Assembly (NCBI GenBank): GCA_048266425.1
Contig: JBLWZN010000016.1
Coordinates: 1 to 64,000 of the forward strand
Length of the DNA: 64,000 nt
Direction: 5' to 3'
DNA from: Cerina sp048266425
GTDB lineage: Bacteria > Bacteroidota > Bacteroidia > Flavobacteriales > Flavobacteriaceae
The notes under the pieces were generated by a model that did no database searches, had not been told where the DNA came from, and saw only the letters and a program-made list of their open reading frames with translations. A program made the translations under genes and the position numbers. Shown one piece after another: positions 35,683 to 44,302 of the stretch (position 1 is its first letter; each line of letters begins with the position of its first letter).

Positions 35683-37959
35683 TTACGCCTGCTGGGCCGC
35701 ATTCTCTTTCTTGATTACGTTCAAGGCAGAACCCTCATTAAACCATTCTATCTGCGATTGATTGTAAGTATGGTTCACCTTAATCGAATCCTTGCTTCCA
35801 TCGGCATGTACCACTTCCAATGTCAACTGTTTGTCCGGAGCAAAATTAGCTATATCGACAAAATTGAACGTATCGTCCTCCTGTATAAGGTCATAATCGG
35901 CCTCATTGGCAAAAGTTAACCCCAACATCCCCTGTTTCTTAAGGTTGGTTTCGTGAATACGGGCAAAGGATTTCACCAACACCGCAGCTACCCCCAAATG
36001 TCTGGGCTGCATGGCGGCATGTTCCCGGGAAGAACCTTCCCCATAGTTGTGGTCGCCCACAACAAGGGTCTTTATCCCCGCAGCCTTATAGGCGCGCTGG
36101 GCATCCGGAACTCCCATATATTCCCCATTCAGCTGATTCTTAACAAAATTGGTCTTTTTATTAAAGGCATTAACGGCGCCTATCAGGGTATTGTTTGCAA
36201 TATTGTCCAAATGTCCACGGTAACGCAACCAAGGACCGGCCATGGAAATGTGATCCGTTGTACACTTGCCAAAAGCTTTGATCAATAGTTTTACCCCTTG
36301 CAAGGATGCTGGAGTAATGGGGGTAAACGGATCAAGCAATTGTAACCTTTCGGACTTGGGATCTACTTTTACCGTAACCGAAGATCCGTCTTCCTTGGGC
36401 TCCAAATAACCGGCGTCCTCTACTTCAAAGCCATTTGGTGGAAGTTCTATGCCCAAAGGTTCATCTAACCTAACCTCTTCCCCATCCTCATTGATCAGGG
36501 TATCGTTCATGGGATCAAAATCCAAACGCCCCGAAATTGCAATGGCTGCCACCATTTCCGGGGAGCCTACAAAGGCGTGGGTATTTGGGTTCCCATCCGC
36601 CCTTTTGGAGAAGTTACGGTTAAACGAGTGGACGATCGTATTTTTTTCATCCCCCTTCAGATCGCTCCTGTCCCATTGACCTATACAAGGTCCGCAGGCA
36701 TTGGTAAACACCGTAGCTCCCAAATTCTCAAAAATCTGCAGTAGGCCATCCCTTTCAGCGGTAAATCGAATCTGTTCCGAACCCGGGTTTATTCCAAAAT
36801 CGGATTTCGGTTTTATTTTTTTATCAACGGCCTGCTTCGCGATGGAAGCAGCACGGGTAAGGTCCTCATAAGAAGAATTGGTACAGGAACCGATCAACCC
36901 CCAGTCCACTTTTAATGGCCAATCATTTTTCTTCGCCTTGGGACCCAATTCTCCTACGGGGGTCGCCAAATCCGGGGTAAAAGGCCCGTTAAGATGTGGT
37001 CTTAGTGCATTAAGGTCAATTTCTATAACCTCGTCAAAATATTTCTTTGGATCGGCATAAACCTCTGGGTCGGCGGTCAAATAGTCCTTTACCTTGTTCG
37101 CGGCATCGGCGACATCGCTCCTATCCGTGGCCCTTAGGTAGCGCTCCATGGAATCGTCATAACCAAAGGTAGAAGTTGTGGCCCCAACTTCGGCACCCAT
37201 ATTACAAATAGTGCCTTTTCCGGTACAGGAAAGGTTTTTGGCCCCTTCCCCAAAATATTCGATTATGGCACCTGTTCCCCCTTTCACGGTCAGGATACCG
37301 GCCACTTTTAATATTACATCCTTGGCCGAAGTCCAACCAGAAATATTTCCGGTCAATTTTACACCTATCAATTTAGGGAATTTCAATTCCCAGGCCATTC
37401 CTGCCATCACATCCACGGCATCCGCACCACCAACGCCTATGGCCAACATACCTAGACCGCCTGCGTTTACCGTATGGGAATCGGTTCCTATCATCATTCC
37501 ACCTGGGAAGGCATAATTTTCCAAAACCACTTGGTGAATGATCCCGGCCCCCGGTTTCCAAAACCCGATTCCATATTTATTGGAAACCGATTCCAAAAAG
37601 TTAAATACCTCGGCACTAGAAGTGTTCGCTGCCCTTAAATCGGGAACTGCACCGCTTTTTGCCTGAATGAGGTGGTCACAATGTACCGTTGTTGGAACGG
37701 CTACTTTGGCCTTACCGGCCTGCATAAACTGTAACAGCGCCATTTGGGCGGTAGCATCCTGACAGGCGATACGATCGGGCGCAAAATCCACATAATCCTT
37801 GCCCCTTGCAAAGGCTTGGGTGGGCATTCCGTCCCATAAATGGGAATATAAAATCTTTTCGGAGAGTGTAAGTGGCTTCCCTACAATTTCACGGGCTTTA
37901 TCAACCCGCTCGGCCATGTGGGCATAAGCCCCTTTAATCATATCTATATCAAATGCCAT
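35683..37959 (-). CDS. acn: Aconitate hydratase, mitochondrial type
   Basis: The 758-residue protein catalyses citrate to isocitrate conversion in the TCA cycle. It has the aconitase layout: DSHTVNAGGLGMLAIGVGGADAVDVMAG (about residues 160-187), a first cluster Cys in GLIGSCTNSSYEDL, the other two cluster cysteines in TNACGPCIGQWDR, and the swivel domain with GDHNYGEGSSREHAAMQPRHLGV. The length and sequence are of the mitochondrial type and not the longer IRP-like AcnA. It is single with its own terminator; upstream (37960-38247) holds only a short GCATATAGC-type repeat. Confidence 0.95.
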   Translation of the reverse strand: MAFDIDMIKGAYAHMAERVDKAREIVGKPLTLSEKILYSHLWDGMPTQAFARGKDYVDFAPDRIACQDATAQMALLQFMQAGKAKVAVPTTVHCDHLIQAKSGAVPDLRAANTSSAEVFNFLESVSNKYGIGFWKPGAGIIHQVVLENYAFPGGMMIGTDSHTVNAGGLGMLAIGVGGADAVDVMAGMAWELKFPKLIGVKLTGNISGWTSAKDVILKVAGILTVKGGTGAIIEYFGEGAKNLSCTGKGTICNMGAEVGATTSTFGYDDSMERYLRATDRSDVADAANKVKDYLTADPEVYADPKKYFDEVIEIDLNALRPHLNGPFTPDLATPVGELGPKAKKNDWPLKVDWGLIGSCTNSSYEDLTRAASIAKQAVDKKIKPKSDFGINPGSEQIRFTAERDGLLQIFENLGATVFTNACGPCIGQWDRSDLKGDEKNTIVHSFNRNFSKRADGNPNTHAFVGSPEMVAAIAISGRLDFDPMNDTLINEDGEEVRLDEPLGIELPPNGFEVEDAGYLEPKEDGSSVTVKVDPKSERLQLLDPFTPITPASLQGVKLLIKAFGKCTTDHISMAGPWLRYRGHLDNIANNTLIGAVNAFNKKTNFVKNQLNGEYMGVPDAQRAYKAAGIKTLVVGDHNYGEGSSREHAAMQPRHLGVAAVLVKSFARIHETNLKKQGMLGLTFANEADYDLIQEDDTFNFVDIANFAPDKQLTLEVVHADGSKDSIKVNHTYNQSQIEWFNEGSALNVIKKENAAQQA

Positions 37960-38247
37960 GCTGATGTATATTTCGTTTGAAAGTTGATTTTGAAATTTTA
38001 CGAAATTACTAAAATCAGTGGCGTTAATGAAATTTTTGGCCGATGATTCCTCCTATTTTCAAGAATTATCAAATAGCACATACAAGCTTTGGAAATCAGG
38101 TCAATTTGTTAAAGGAAAATAGCGGGATTGGTAATGGGCCATTCGCCGAGCGATGTGCGCCTCGTGCATTTTTCGCATATAGCATATAGCGCAAAGCGTA
38201 TGGCATTTATAAATTCGATCTATAAAAAAATGTAAATGATAAATAGG

Positions 38248-39213
38248 CTACAGCAATTTCCCAATAATATCCTCTTCGGATATTCCTTCGGCCTCCGCCT
38301 TGTAGTTTTTAATGATCCTATGCCTTAGAATCCCCATTGCCACTGACTTTACATCTTCGATGTCCGGGGAGTATTTGCCCTGGATCGCCGCATGGGCCTT
38401 GGCACCCAGAATTAGGTTTTGGGAGGCCCTGGGACCTGCGCCCCAATCCAAATACTGCTTTACAAAATCGGTGGCCGATTCTTGAATAGGACGGGTACTG
38501 TTCACCAACCGAACTGCGTATTCCACTACGTTTTCCGGGACCGGGATTCGCCTAACCAGGTGCTGTACCTGCACGATTTCCTCCGCATTGAACAATGCAT
38601 TTATTTTAATATCGGCATCGGTAGTTGTAGTCTTTACCACCTGTATTTCCTCGGCAATGGAAGGATACTTCAGCTCAATGGCGAACATAAAGCGGTCTAG
38701 CTGAGCTTCCGGCAAGGGATAGGTCCCTTCCTGTTCTATAGGGTTTTGGGTAGCGAGGACAAAATAAGGCAGGTTCAATTTGTACTGTGTACCAGCGATG
38801 GTCACGGCCCGTTCCTGCATTGCCTCCAAAAGCGCCGCCTGTGTTTTGGGAGGGGTACGGTTGATCTCGTCCGCCAAAATAATATTGGCGAAAACGGGAC
38901 CTTTTATAAACTTAAAATTTCTGTTCTGATCCAACACCTCGCTGCCCAAAATATCACTTGGCATTAAGTCCGGGGTGAATTGGATACGTTTAAAATCGAG
39001 CCCCAAAGTTTGGGCGATCGTATTGACCATTAACGTTTTTGCCAGTCCGGGCACCCCGATGAGCAATGAATGCCCCCCCGAATAAATGGATATAAGAATC
39101 TGGTCGATCACCTCATTTTGCCCGATGATCACCTTTGCAATCTCCTGTTTTAGAGCAATATGCTTTTCTACCAATTTCGCAACGGCAGCTACATCAGACA
39201 CACTAGAACCCAT
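38248..39213 (-). CDS. MoxR-family AAA ATPase
   Basis: The 321-residue protein has Walker A GVPGLAKTLM near residue 58, Walker B ILADEINRTPPKTQAALLEAMQE and sensor-1 LATQNPIEQEGTYPLPEAQLDRF, which define the MoxR class. Such ATPases act as chaperones, often with von Willebrand factor A proteins in aerotolerance-type operons. Here it begins 1 base after the SurA-like gene's stop, so it is translationally linked to the periplasmic-folding pair. No vWA gene lies on its downstream side in this window. Confidence 0.92.
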   Translation of the reverse strand: MGSSVSDVAAVAKLVEKHIALKQEIAKVIIGQNEVIDQILISIYSGGHSLLIGVPGLAKTLMVNTIAQTLGLDFKRIQFTPDLMPSDILGSEVLDQNRNFKFIKGPVFANIILADEINRTPPKTQAALLEAMQERAVTIAGTQYKLNLPYFVLATQNPIEQEGTYPLPEAQLDRFMFAIELKYPSIAEEIQVVKTTTTDADIKINALFNAEEIVQVQHLVRRIPVPENVVEYAVRLVNSTRPIQESATDFVKQYLDWGAGPRASQNLILGAKAHAAIQGKYSPDIEDVKSVAMGILRHRIIKNYKAEAEGISEEDIIGKLL

Positions 39214-39214
39214 G

Positions 39215-40657
39215 CTAATCCTTTATCCAGTTATTCGCAAAATTGCAGTCCCTGTTTTCAGCGTTTACTGTGATATAGGTATCCTCAATATGATCTTTCA
39301 TCCATTTTTTAATGGTATTGAACTGCTTTTCACGCAGCGCCAAATCCTGAATTTTGAGGTAATCCTTGGAAAAATCCGCCACGTGCTCATCGTACCGGTT
39401 GGTTACCTTCATAATCTTGTATTTGGGAGTCCCTCCCCTAGGATCTTCTTCCAGAATAGGTTGTGAAATTTCATTATCCTTCAAGTTTCGCACCTGGTTA
39501 TATAGAGTGGGATCCATCTTGGTAAGCTCAAAGCGGGAACCAAAATCGGTTGGGTTCCGTAGTAGGCCGCCGTCAAATTTGGTCTCCTTTTCGTCCGAAA
39601 AGTTCAAGGCTGCTTCCGCGAACGTGAATTTCCCATCGATAATTCCCTGGCGGATACTATCCAGTTCCTTTCTGGCGGTATCCAAGGTCTTTTGGGATAT
39701 CTCGGGCTGGATGAGGATATGTCTGATATCCCGTTCCTGGCCCCTTATTTTTTCACAATAAATGATATGATAGCCAAAATCAGTTGCAAATGGCTCGGAT
39801 ATCTCCCCTTGCCGCAGGCTGTAGGCAACGTCCATAAACTCCTTGGCAAACCCGGTTTGCTTGGTGATACTATAGGCGCCCCCGTTCGCTTTTGATCCGG
39901 GATCTTGGGAATATAGAATGGCCTTTACGTTAAAACTGGCATCGTTATCCTCTACATCGGCCTTAATGGCGAGTAGCTTATCTATTGCCTTTTGCTTTTC
40001 GGCCTCTGTTGGCTGGGGCGATTTTACGATCTGTGCAATTTCCATTTCGGCTCCAAAAACAGGACGTTCGTCCTCAGGGATCTTTTTGAAAAATTGACGG
40101 ACTTCCTCGGGAGTAACCTCAACGCCTTCAACAATTTTCTGTTGCATTTTTTCCGAGAGCATACGAAGCTTGTTGATCTTATAAAGCTCTTCCCTAAAAC
40201 TTGCCTCGTCCTCCTTGTGGTAAAAACGCAAGAGCTTGTCCATGGAACCTATCTGTGAGACCAAGGATTGTATCTGCCTATCGCTTGTGGCGTTTACCTC
40301 ATCATCCGAGACCAAGATACTGTCCTGTACCGCCTGATGCGCATATAGCCGGTCTTCCATTAATTTTCCCAAAAGCCCGCAACGGGTAACATCCTCTGTA
40401 GATGCCCCTTGGTTGCGCAAGTCGATGAGGGTCTTGTCTATATCCGAGTCCAAGATTACATAATCACCCACAACAGCGGCCACCCCATCCAATTTTATCT
40501 TATTAAAATTGTTTACGCTATCTTTTGCTGCGTCCATTGCCATATCTGTTACAGGCTCTTGGATTTCCGATTGGGAACTGGGGATCGAATCCGTAACTTG
40601 GGAAAACCCAAGTTGCGAAATAATTATTAAGGATAGGAATGCGATAGCTTTACTCAT
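39215..40657 (-). CDS. SurA-like periplasmic peptidyl-prolyl isomerase/chaperone
   Basis: About 480 residues from the ATG at 40657, with a signal peptide ending near LGFSQ. The N-terminal SurA chaperone region (VAAVVGDYVILDSDIDKTLIDLRNQG) is followed by two parvulin domains (about 175-275, and 290-395 with RDIRHILIQPE and GGLLRNPTDFGS). It should assist outer-membrane protein folding. The start overlaps the upstream lipoprotein gene by 8 bases (ATGAGTAA). A start at 40684 would lie deeper in that gene and in front of the signal peptide. Confidence 0.92.
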   Translation of the reverse strand: MSKAIAFLSLIIISQLGFSQVTDSIPSSQSEIQEPVTDMAMDAAKDSVNNFNKIKLDGVAAVVGDYVILDSDIDKTLIDLRNQGASTEDVTRCGLLGKLMEDRLYAHQAVQDSILVSDDEVNATSDRQIQSLVSQIGSMDKLLRFYHKEDEASFREELYKINKLRMLSEKMQQKIVEGVEVTPEEVRQFFKKIPEDERPVFGAEMEIAQIVKSPQPTEAEKQKAIDKLLAIKADVEDNDASFNVKAILYSQDPGSKANGGAYSITKQTGFAKEFMDVAYSLRQGEISEPFATDFGYHIIYCEKIRGQERDIRHILIQPEISQKTLDTARKELDSIRQGIIDGKFTFAEAALNFSDEKETKFDGGLLRNPTDFGSRFELTKMDPTLYNQVRNLKDNEISQPILEEDPRGGTPKYKIMKVTNRYDEHVADFSKDYLKIQDLALREKQFNTIKKWMKDHIEDTYITVNAENRDCNFANNWIKD

Positions 40658-41540
40658 TTTTATCGTATTTATCATAGACTTCAAATTCTTTGTTCTTTAT
40701 GGCCTCATCGATTAAATCCACCTCCAATTTTCTTGAATAATCAATCCTTCTCCTATTCAGGAGCACTTGTCTAATTTCTGGTTTTATATAGGAAAGCGGG
40801 GCCTCATCGTTCACTTCCAGCAAATTAGTAACATGGCCCAAATATACCCCTAATGAATCCTGCAATTCAAAAAATTGTGATTTTTTTATGTATTTACGCT
40901 GATTTTCAACGGTCAAGGGCGGAATTTCCGAAATTAATCGGGATACCGGCACCCAAATGGAATCGTTAAAATTGACCTTTCTAAATTGCACCCCGATGGA
41001 ATCCAAATAGATGACGTCTTCCTTATTGAACCTCTTTAATTTTTGGATTACGGTCTGCTTGTCCAGAAATTGGGACGGGAGTTCAATATAGCGAAGTTGC
41101 ACCAATTCTTCCTTGAGTTTAAAATTCTCCTTTTCCTGATCATAGAAAGCCTTTAGGGTGACATCCGAAATCGCAGTGTCCATGGCCTGTTTTATCAACG
41201 CCTCCTTATAGGCACGGGTATACAAGTCCGTCCGATAATTGGATACTAGCCTATTGAATTCGGCCAATTTCTCTTGGGGCAAATTGATTTTGGATTTGGA
41301 AAGCAACAACTGTTTGGTGGCCCAATCGTTGATATAGTTGGTTACAAAGGAAGCACTGTCTTCCTTTGACATATTGCTGCCCAGAAGCCGCGCAACATCT
41401 TCCCTGTACAAATAGGTTTCATCTACCCTGGCCAAGGGCACCTTATCCTCCTTCTGCTTCCATCTAAAATTACAGGAAGTTCCCAGGACAATAACAATAA
41501 AAGCTACCGAGGCCATCAGGCAAGGTGAAAATTTTCTCAT
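40650..41540 (-). CDS. SurA-N-like lipoprotein, no parvulin domain
   Basis: About 296 residues from the ATG at 41540. A lipoprotein signal ends in LGTSC (Cys near residue 23). The body resembles the helical chaperone domain of SurA/PrsA proteins (VDETYLYREDVARLLGSNMSKEDSASFVTNYINDWATKQLLLSKS) with no recognisable PPIase domain in the second half. It overlaps the surA-like gene by 8 bases and probably assists it in outer-membrane protein handling. Upstream residues MGTCTTLLNSYFCTMFLS, in the frame open to 41594, include the promoter region and are not used. Confidence 0.8.
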   Translation of the reverse strand: MRKFSPCLMASVAFIVIVLGTSCNFRWKQKEDKVPLARVDETYLYREDVARLLGSNMSKEDSASFVTNYINDWATKQLLLSKSKINLPQEKLAEFNRLVSNYRTDLYTRAYKEALIKQAMDTAISDVTLKAFYDQEKENFKLKEELVQLRYIELPSQFLDKQTVIQKLKRFNKEDVIYLDSIGVQFRKVNFNDSIWVPVSRLISEIPPLTVENQRKYIKKSQFFELQDSLGVYLGHVTNLLEVNDEAPLSYIKPEIRQVLLNRRRIDYSRKLEVDLIDEAIKNKEFEVYDKYDKNE

Positions 41541-41556
41541 TGACAAAAACATCGTG

Positions 41557-41587
41557 CAAAAATAAGAATTAAGCAACGTTGTGCAAG
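41557..41587 (-). promoter_or_regulatory. Promoter of the SurA-like operon (minus strand)
   Basis: Read on the minus strand, CTTG, 19 bases, then TATTTTTG (41557-41564) fits the Bacteroidota promoter pattern. The start site would fall a few bases before the ATG at 41540. Confidence 0.5.
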
Positions 41588-41710
41588 TTCCCATTTTCTG
41601 CCATAAATCAACTACTTTTAACTAATTTTTAAATTGAACCACCATACATAGAACCGCCAAGTTGAAACGACGGAAGTTATTATTGGGGTTTCAATCAACA
41701 ACTTGATCCA

Positions 41711-41953
41711 ATGAAGGAAAAAAAAATAAAGCTGATATGGGACCTACGGGGTCCGGATGCCACTAAAACTGCGGAACATCACGCAATCCATTTAAAGGAA
41801 TACGCAATTTCCGAAAATCTTACCGAAAAAATTACTGGTCACACAACCTTAAGCCCCATGCACAGCATTGCTTATCTTGTGGTTATAGAATCTGAAATGA
41901 TTTCTGTCCGGGATATTCTCAAGCCACATCGGGGGGAGTTTTATGATGATTGA
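41711..41953 (+). CDS. Small conserved-looking protein of unknown function
   Basis: The 80-residue soluble protein begins MKEKKIKLIWDLRGPDATKTAEHHAIHLKEYA and contains three clustered histidines. Its regular codon use and position between two genes suggest that it is real. It has no signal peptide and no membrane segment. It ends 3 bases before the stop of the convergent pyrophosphohydrolase gene. I cannot assign a function. Confidence 0.7.
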   Translation: MKEKKIKLIWDLRGPDATKTAEHHAIHLKEYAISENLTEKITGHTTLSPMHSIAYLVVIESEMISVRDILKPHRGEFYDD

Positions 41954-41955
41954 CC

Positions 41956-42342
41956 TCAACCTTCCAAAATTTCCCCAATATTTGGTTTAAAGTAGCTTGG
42001 TCCTTTCAGAACCTTGCCATCTTCGCGATATATAGGTTTACCATCCGCACCGAGTTTACTCATATTACTGCGTTGTATTTCCTCAAAGACCTCCTCAATT
42101 TTGTGCTGAAGCCCGTGTTCCAAAATGGTTCCGCACAAGATGTAGAGCATGTCCCCCAAGGCATCGGCAACTTCCACAAGGTCTCCCTTGCCAGCCGCAT
42201 CCAAATATTCCAGGTTCTCCTCCTCCATAAGCGCAAACCTCAATTTGTTCTTGTCCTCGCCCAAACTTGCTATGGGAATTTCAGAAACCCCCAGTCCAAA
42301 TGATTTATGGAAGAGGGCAACAGCCTGGAGTTTACTTTTCAT
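41956..42342 (-). CDS. MazG-like nucleotide pyrophosphohydrolase family protein
   Basis: The 128-residue protein shows the all-alpha NTP pyrophosphohydrolase pattern: FALMEEENLEYLDAA (E-E-x-x-E) followed by EVADALGDMLYILCG (E-x-x-D in the second helix pair). The C-terminal segment KLGADGKPIYREDGKVLKGPSYFKPNI resembles the phosphoribosyl-ATP pyrophosphatase-like proteins of Bacteroidota. It probably hydrolyses non-canonical nucleoside triphosphates to monophosphates in the cytoplasm. It converges with the small gene at 41711. Confidence 0.85.
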   Translation of the reverse strand: MKSKLQAVALFHKSFGLGVSEIPIASLGEDKNKLRFALMEEENLEYLDAAGKGDLVEVADALGDMLYILCGTILEHGLQHKIEEVFEEIQRSNMSKLGADGKPIYREDGKVLKGPSYFKPNIGEILEG

Positions 42343-42360
42343 TTATCCTATATTAGTTTA

Positions 42361-42368
42361 TACCTTTG
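42361..42368 (+). promoter_or_regulatory. Promoter -7 element for the small membrane protein
   Basis: TACCTTTG matches TAnnTTTG and lies 16 bases before the ATG at 42384. It supports that start over the TTG at 42366, which lies within the element. Confidence 0.5.
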
Positions 42369-42383
42369 CGTAAAAATAGAAAT

Positions 42384-42572
42384 ATGTTCAGTAAGGGACA
42401 ATTAATTTTTGCGGGGCTTTTTGCAATTGTTTTTGCGGTAGTTATCATTCTGACCTATAAAAAAGACAAGAAACTTCACCTAAAGAACTACAAAGGCGTT
42501 AAATGGGTAGGCTTATCGTTCATAATATTTGTTATTATTTTGTTCATTATTAGGACCTTACTTAAAAATTAG
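42384..42572 (+). CDS. Small two-helix membrane protein
   Basis: The 62-residue protein has two hydrophobic segments (about 6-25 and 40-57) separated by a basic loop (TYKKDKKLHLKNYKG), suggesting a helical hairpin in the inner membrane. It is a typical small membrane protein of Flavobacteriaceae. Function is unknown. Confidence 0.7.
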   Translation: MFSKGQLIFAGLFAIVFAVVIILTYKKDKKLHLKNYKGVKWVGLSFIIFVIILFIIRTLLKN

Positions 42573-42652
42573 GAATTTAATTGTCATAATCTCAAAAATG
42601 CGGGTCTTTCCATAATTTGCGCATCTTTATTCAATTTTTATAAGAAAAGGCG

Positions 42653-42660
42653 TACTTTTG
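42653..42660 (+). promoter_or_regulatory. Promoter -7 element for the crcB transcript
   Basis: TACTTTTG matches TAnnTTTG, 28 bases before the ATG at 42688. I see no fluoride-riboswitch-like structure upstream. Confidence 0.45.
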
Positions 42661-42687
42661 CGTTGTAGTCTTAAATATTTTCGACCA

Positions 42688-42867
42688 ATGACAACTTTTT
42701 TTACGATACTCATTGCTTTAATTACTATTAATGCACTACTCTTATTGTTCAGCGTAAACAGATCAGCTCCCAAATTAAAGAAATCGGAATCAAAAGTCTT
42801 AGAACCATCGGTCACCAAAGTTTTTCCAATAGATATAGTTACTTCGACCTACAAAAAAGCAATTTAG
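42688..42867 (+). CDS. Small single-helix membrane protein of unknown function
   Basis: The 59-residue protein has one N-terminal membrane helix (about 3-24) and a charged tail ending TSTYKKAI. It lies 24 bases before crcB and probably shares its transcript. I do not recognise it. Confidence 0.6.
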   Translation: MTTFFTILIALITINALLLLFSVNRSAPKLKKSESKVLEPSVTKVFPIDIVTSTYKKAI

Positions 42868-42890
42868 GGACAGTTTTGTACTTTTGACCC

Positions 42891-43262
42891 ATGAAACAAA
42901 TAGCACTTGTCTTTGTAAGCGGTGGATTGGGCAGTGTTTTACGTTTTCTTGTCAGCAAGACTTTCAACGGATATTTTCACAACTTCTTCTTGGGCACCTT
43001 TATAGTCAATATTTTGGGGTGTTTGTTAATTGGCCTTATCCTGGGCATTTCCTTTAAACACAACTACCTGACCCAAAACCAAACGCTGTTATTGGCAACC
43101 GGATTTTGTGGCGGATTTACCACATTTTCATCATTTGCATTCGAAAATCACTCTCTTTTAAAGACAGGGGAGTTTTACGGATTTGCCCTTTACCTCGGAC
43201 TGAGCGTTTTATTGGGGATTGCCGCAGTAGCCATTGGCCTTTGGGTATCCAAAATGCTCTAA
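42891..43262 (+). CDS. crcB: Fluoride channel CrcB/Fluc
   Basis: The 123-residue membrane protein has four helices and the Fluc signature: GGLGSVLRFLV near residue 10, GTFIVNILGCLLIGLI and ATGFCGGFTTFSSFAFE near residue 65-82. It forms a dimeric channel that lets fluoride leave the cytoplasm. Length is normal for the family. A small membrane protein precedes it by 24 bases. Confidence 0.95.
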   Translation: MKQIALVFVSGGLGSVLRFLVSKTFNGYFHNFFLGTFIVNILGCLLIGLILGISFKHNYLTQNQTLLLATGFCGGFTTFSSFAFENHSLLKTGEFYGFALYLGLSVLLGIAAVAIGLWVSKML

Positions 43263-43557
43263 ATATTTACATTCCACACTTATCCCTTTTCTCCACTTTA
43301 TCAATTTTACAGCTAATTAAAAAATATACCCGTCCATCAGGCGGCAAATTTTTTATGCGCCTTACTTTAATCTTTCCCTAAACTGCACTACTTCCGCTTT
43401 AAACACAAATTGGCGATTTCGACCATTGTCACCCCATAAGCTTTACCTACCGTATTAGTTTTGGCAACGCGTGGACAGGGATGAAATGGCCCGATCCGCA
43501 CAAGAAGATTTCAGGCCAAGCCCATATATTTTTTCTTTAAAAACAATTTCAATTTAA

Positions 43558-43739
43558 ACCACCCCCATAAAAAAGGGTGGTGAGATTTGTTTTTTAGTAT
43601 TTCCAGCTACACCCCCCCCTATTTTAGATACAGGTCAATAATATTTTATCTTTATTTATTATATACCCATATTTTCATAGGGGTTAAAATGTAATATTAT
43701 TAAAAATTGCAACTTTACCCCTGTTTTTTTTGGGGGTAA
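43558..43739. promoter_or_regulatory. Leader region of glnK with two C/G hairpins
   Basis: Two hairpins stand out in the 595-base gap before glnK. ACCACCC (43558-43564) pairs with GGGTGGT (43575-43581), followed by a T-rich stretch. TTACCCC (43715-43721) pairs with GGGGTAA (43733-43739), with a loop mostly of T. The first may be a terminator. The second lies about 120 bases before the glnK start and could be part of its control region. The rest of 43263-43857 is AT-rich with no gene. Confidence 0.4.
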
Positions 43740-43857
43740 GGTTCAATTAAATATACATTTACCAAATAATCAACAAATCGAGTATGGATTGGAATAAGGA
43801 AAAATGGAACATTTCTATCCCATATCTATAGGCAGATTACTAAACAAATTCAGAAAC

Positions 43858-44196
43858 ATGAAAAAAATCGAGGCAATTATCAGGAAGTCAAAATTTGACG
43901 AAGTAAAAACGGCTTTGCACAAAATCGAGGTGAATTTCTTCAGCTACTGGGACGTTACTGGGGTTGGCAATGAAAAGGAAGGGCACGTCTATAGAGGCAT
44001 CTCTTACAGCACAGCCGACATTCAGCGAAGATATTTGGTGATAGTGGTATCCGATGAATTTTTGGACCGTACGCTAGAGGCAATATTCAATGCGGCCCAG
44101 ACCGGTAATGTAGGGGATGGCAAAATCTTTGTCTCCGACATGCTCAATGCCTATCGAATACGGACCAGGGAAAATGGACAAGCGGGTATCAATTAG
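43858..44196 (+). CDS. glnK: P-II nitrogen regulatory protein (GlnK-type)
   Basis: About 112 residues from the ATG at 43858. It has the PII fold: MKKIEAIIRKSKFDEVKTALH at the N-terminus, a T-loop with HVYRGISYS that keeps the Tyr of the uridylylation position, and GDGKIFVSDMLNAYRIRTRENG as the B/C-loop region. It senses ATP/ADP and 2-oxoglutarate and plugs the ammonium channel encoded next. The frame upstream to 43804 is not supported by homology. The T-loop sequence is less standard than in enterobacteria. Confidence 0.92.
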   Translation: MKKIEAIIRKSKFDEVKTALHKIEVNFFSYWDVTGVGNEKEGHVYRGISYSTADIQRRYLVIVVSDEFLDRTLEAIFNAAQTGNVGDGKIFVSDMLNAYRIRTRENGQAGIN

Positions 44197-44302
44197 TTCG
44201 TGTTACAAAATGCGATAACCGCAAACTGCCAGTTGTCGAACTTTCTAGCCCAAATACTTGAAAAGAGATAAAAAAATTACAACCAACAAAAAATTACAGA
44301 TT

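Noticed and set aside
42573..42687. Fluoride riboswitch upstream of crcB
   Set aside because: The characteristic conserved pseudoknot sequence is not seen in the leader; only a promoter box is supported.
43400..43860. Sigma-54 promoter before glnK
   Set aside because: No TGGCAC-N5-TTGC element was found in the gap.
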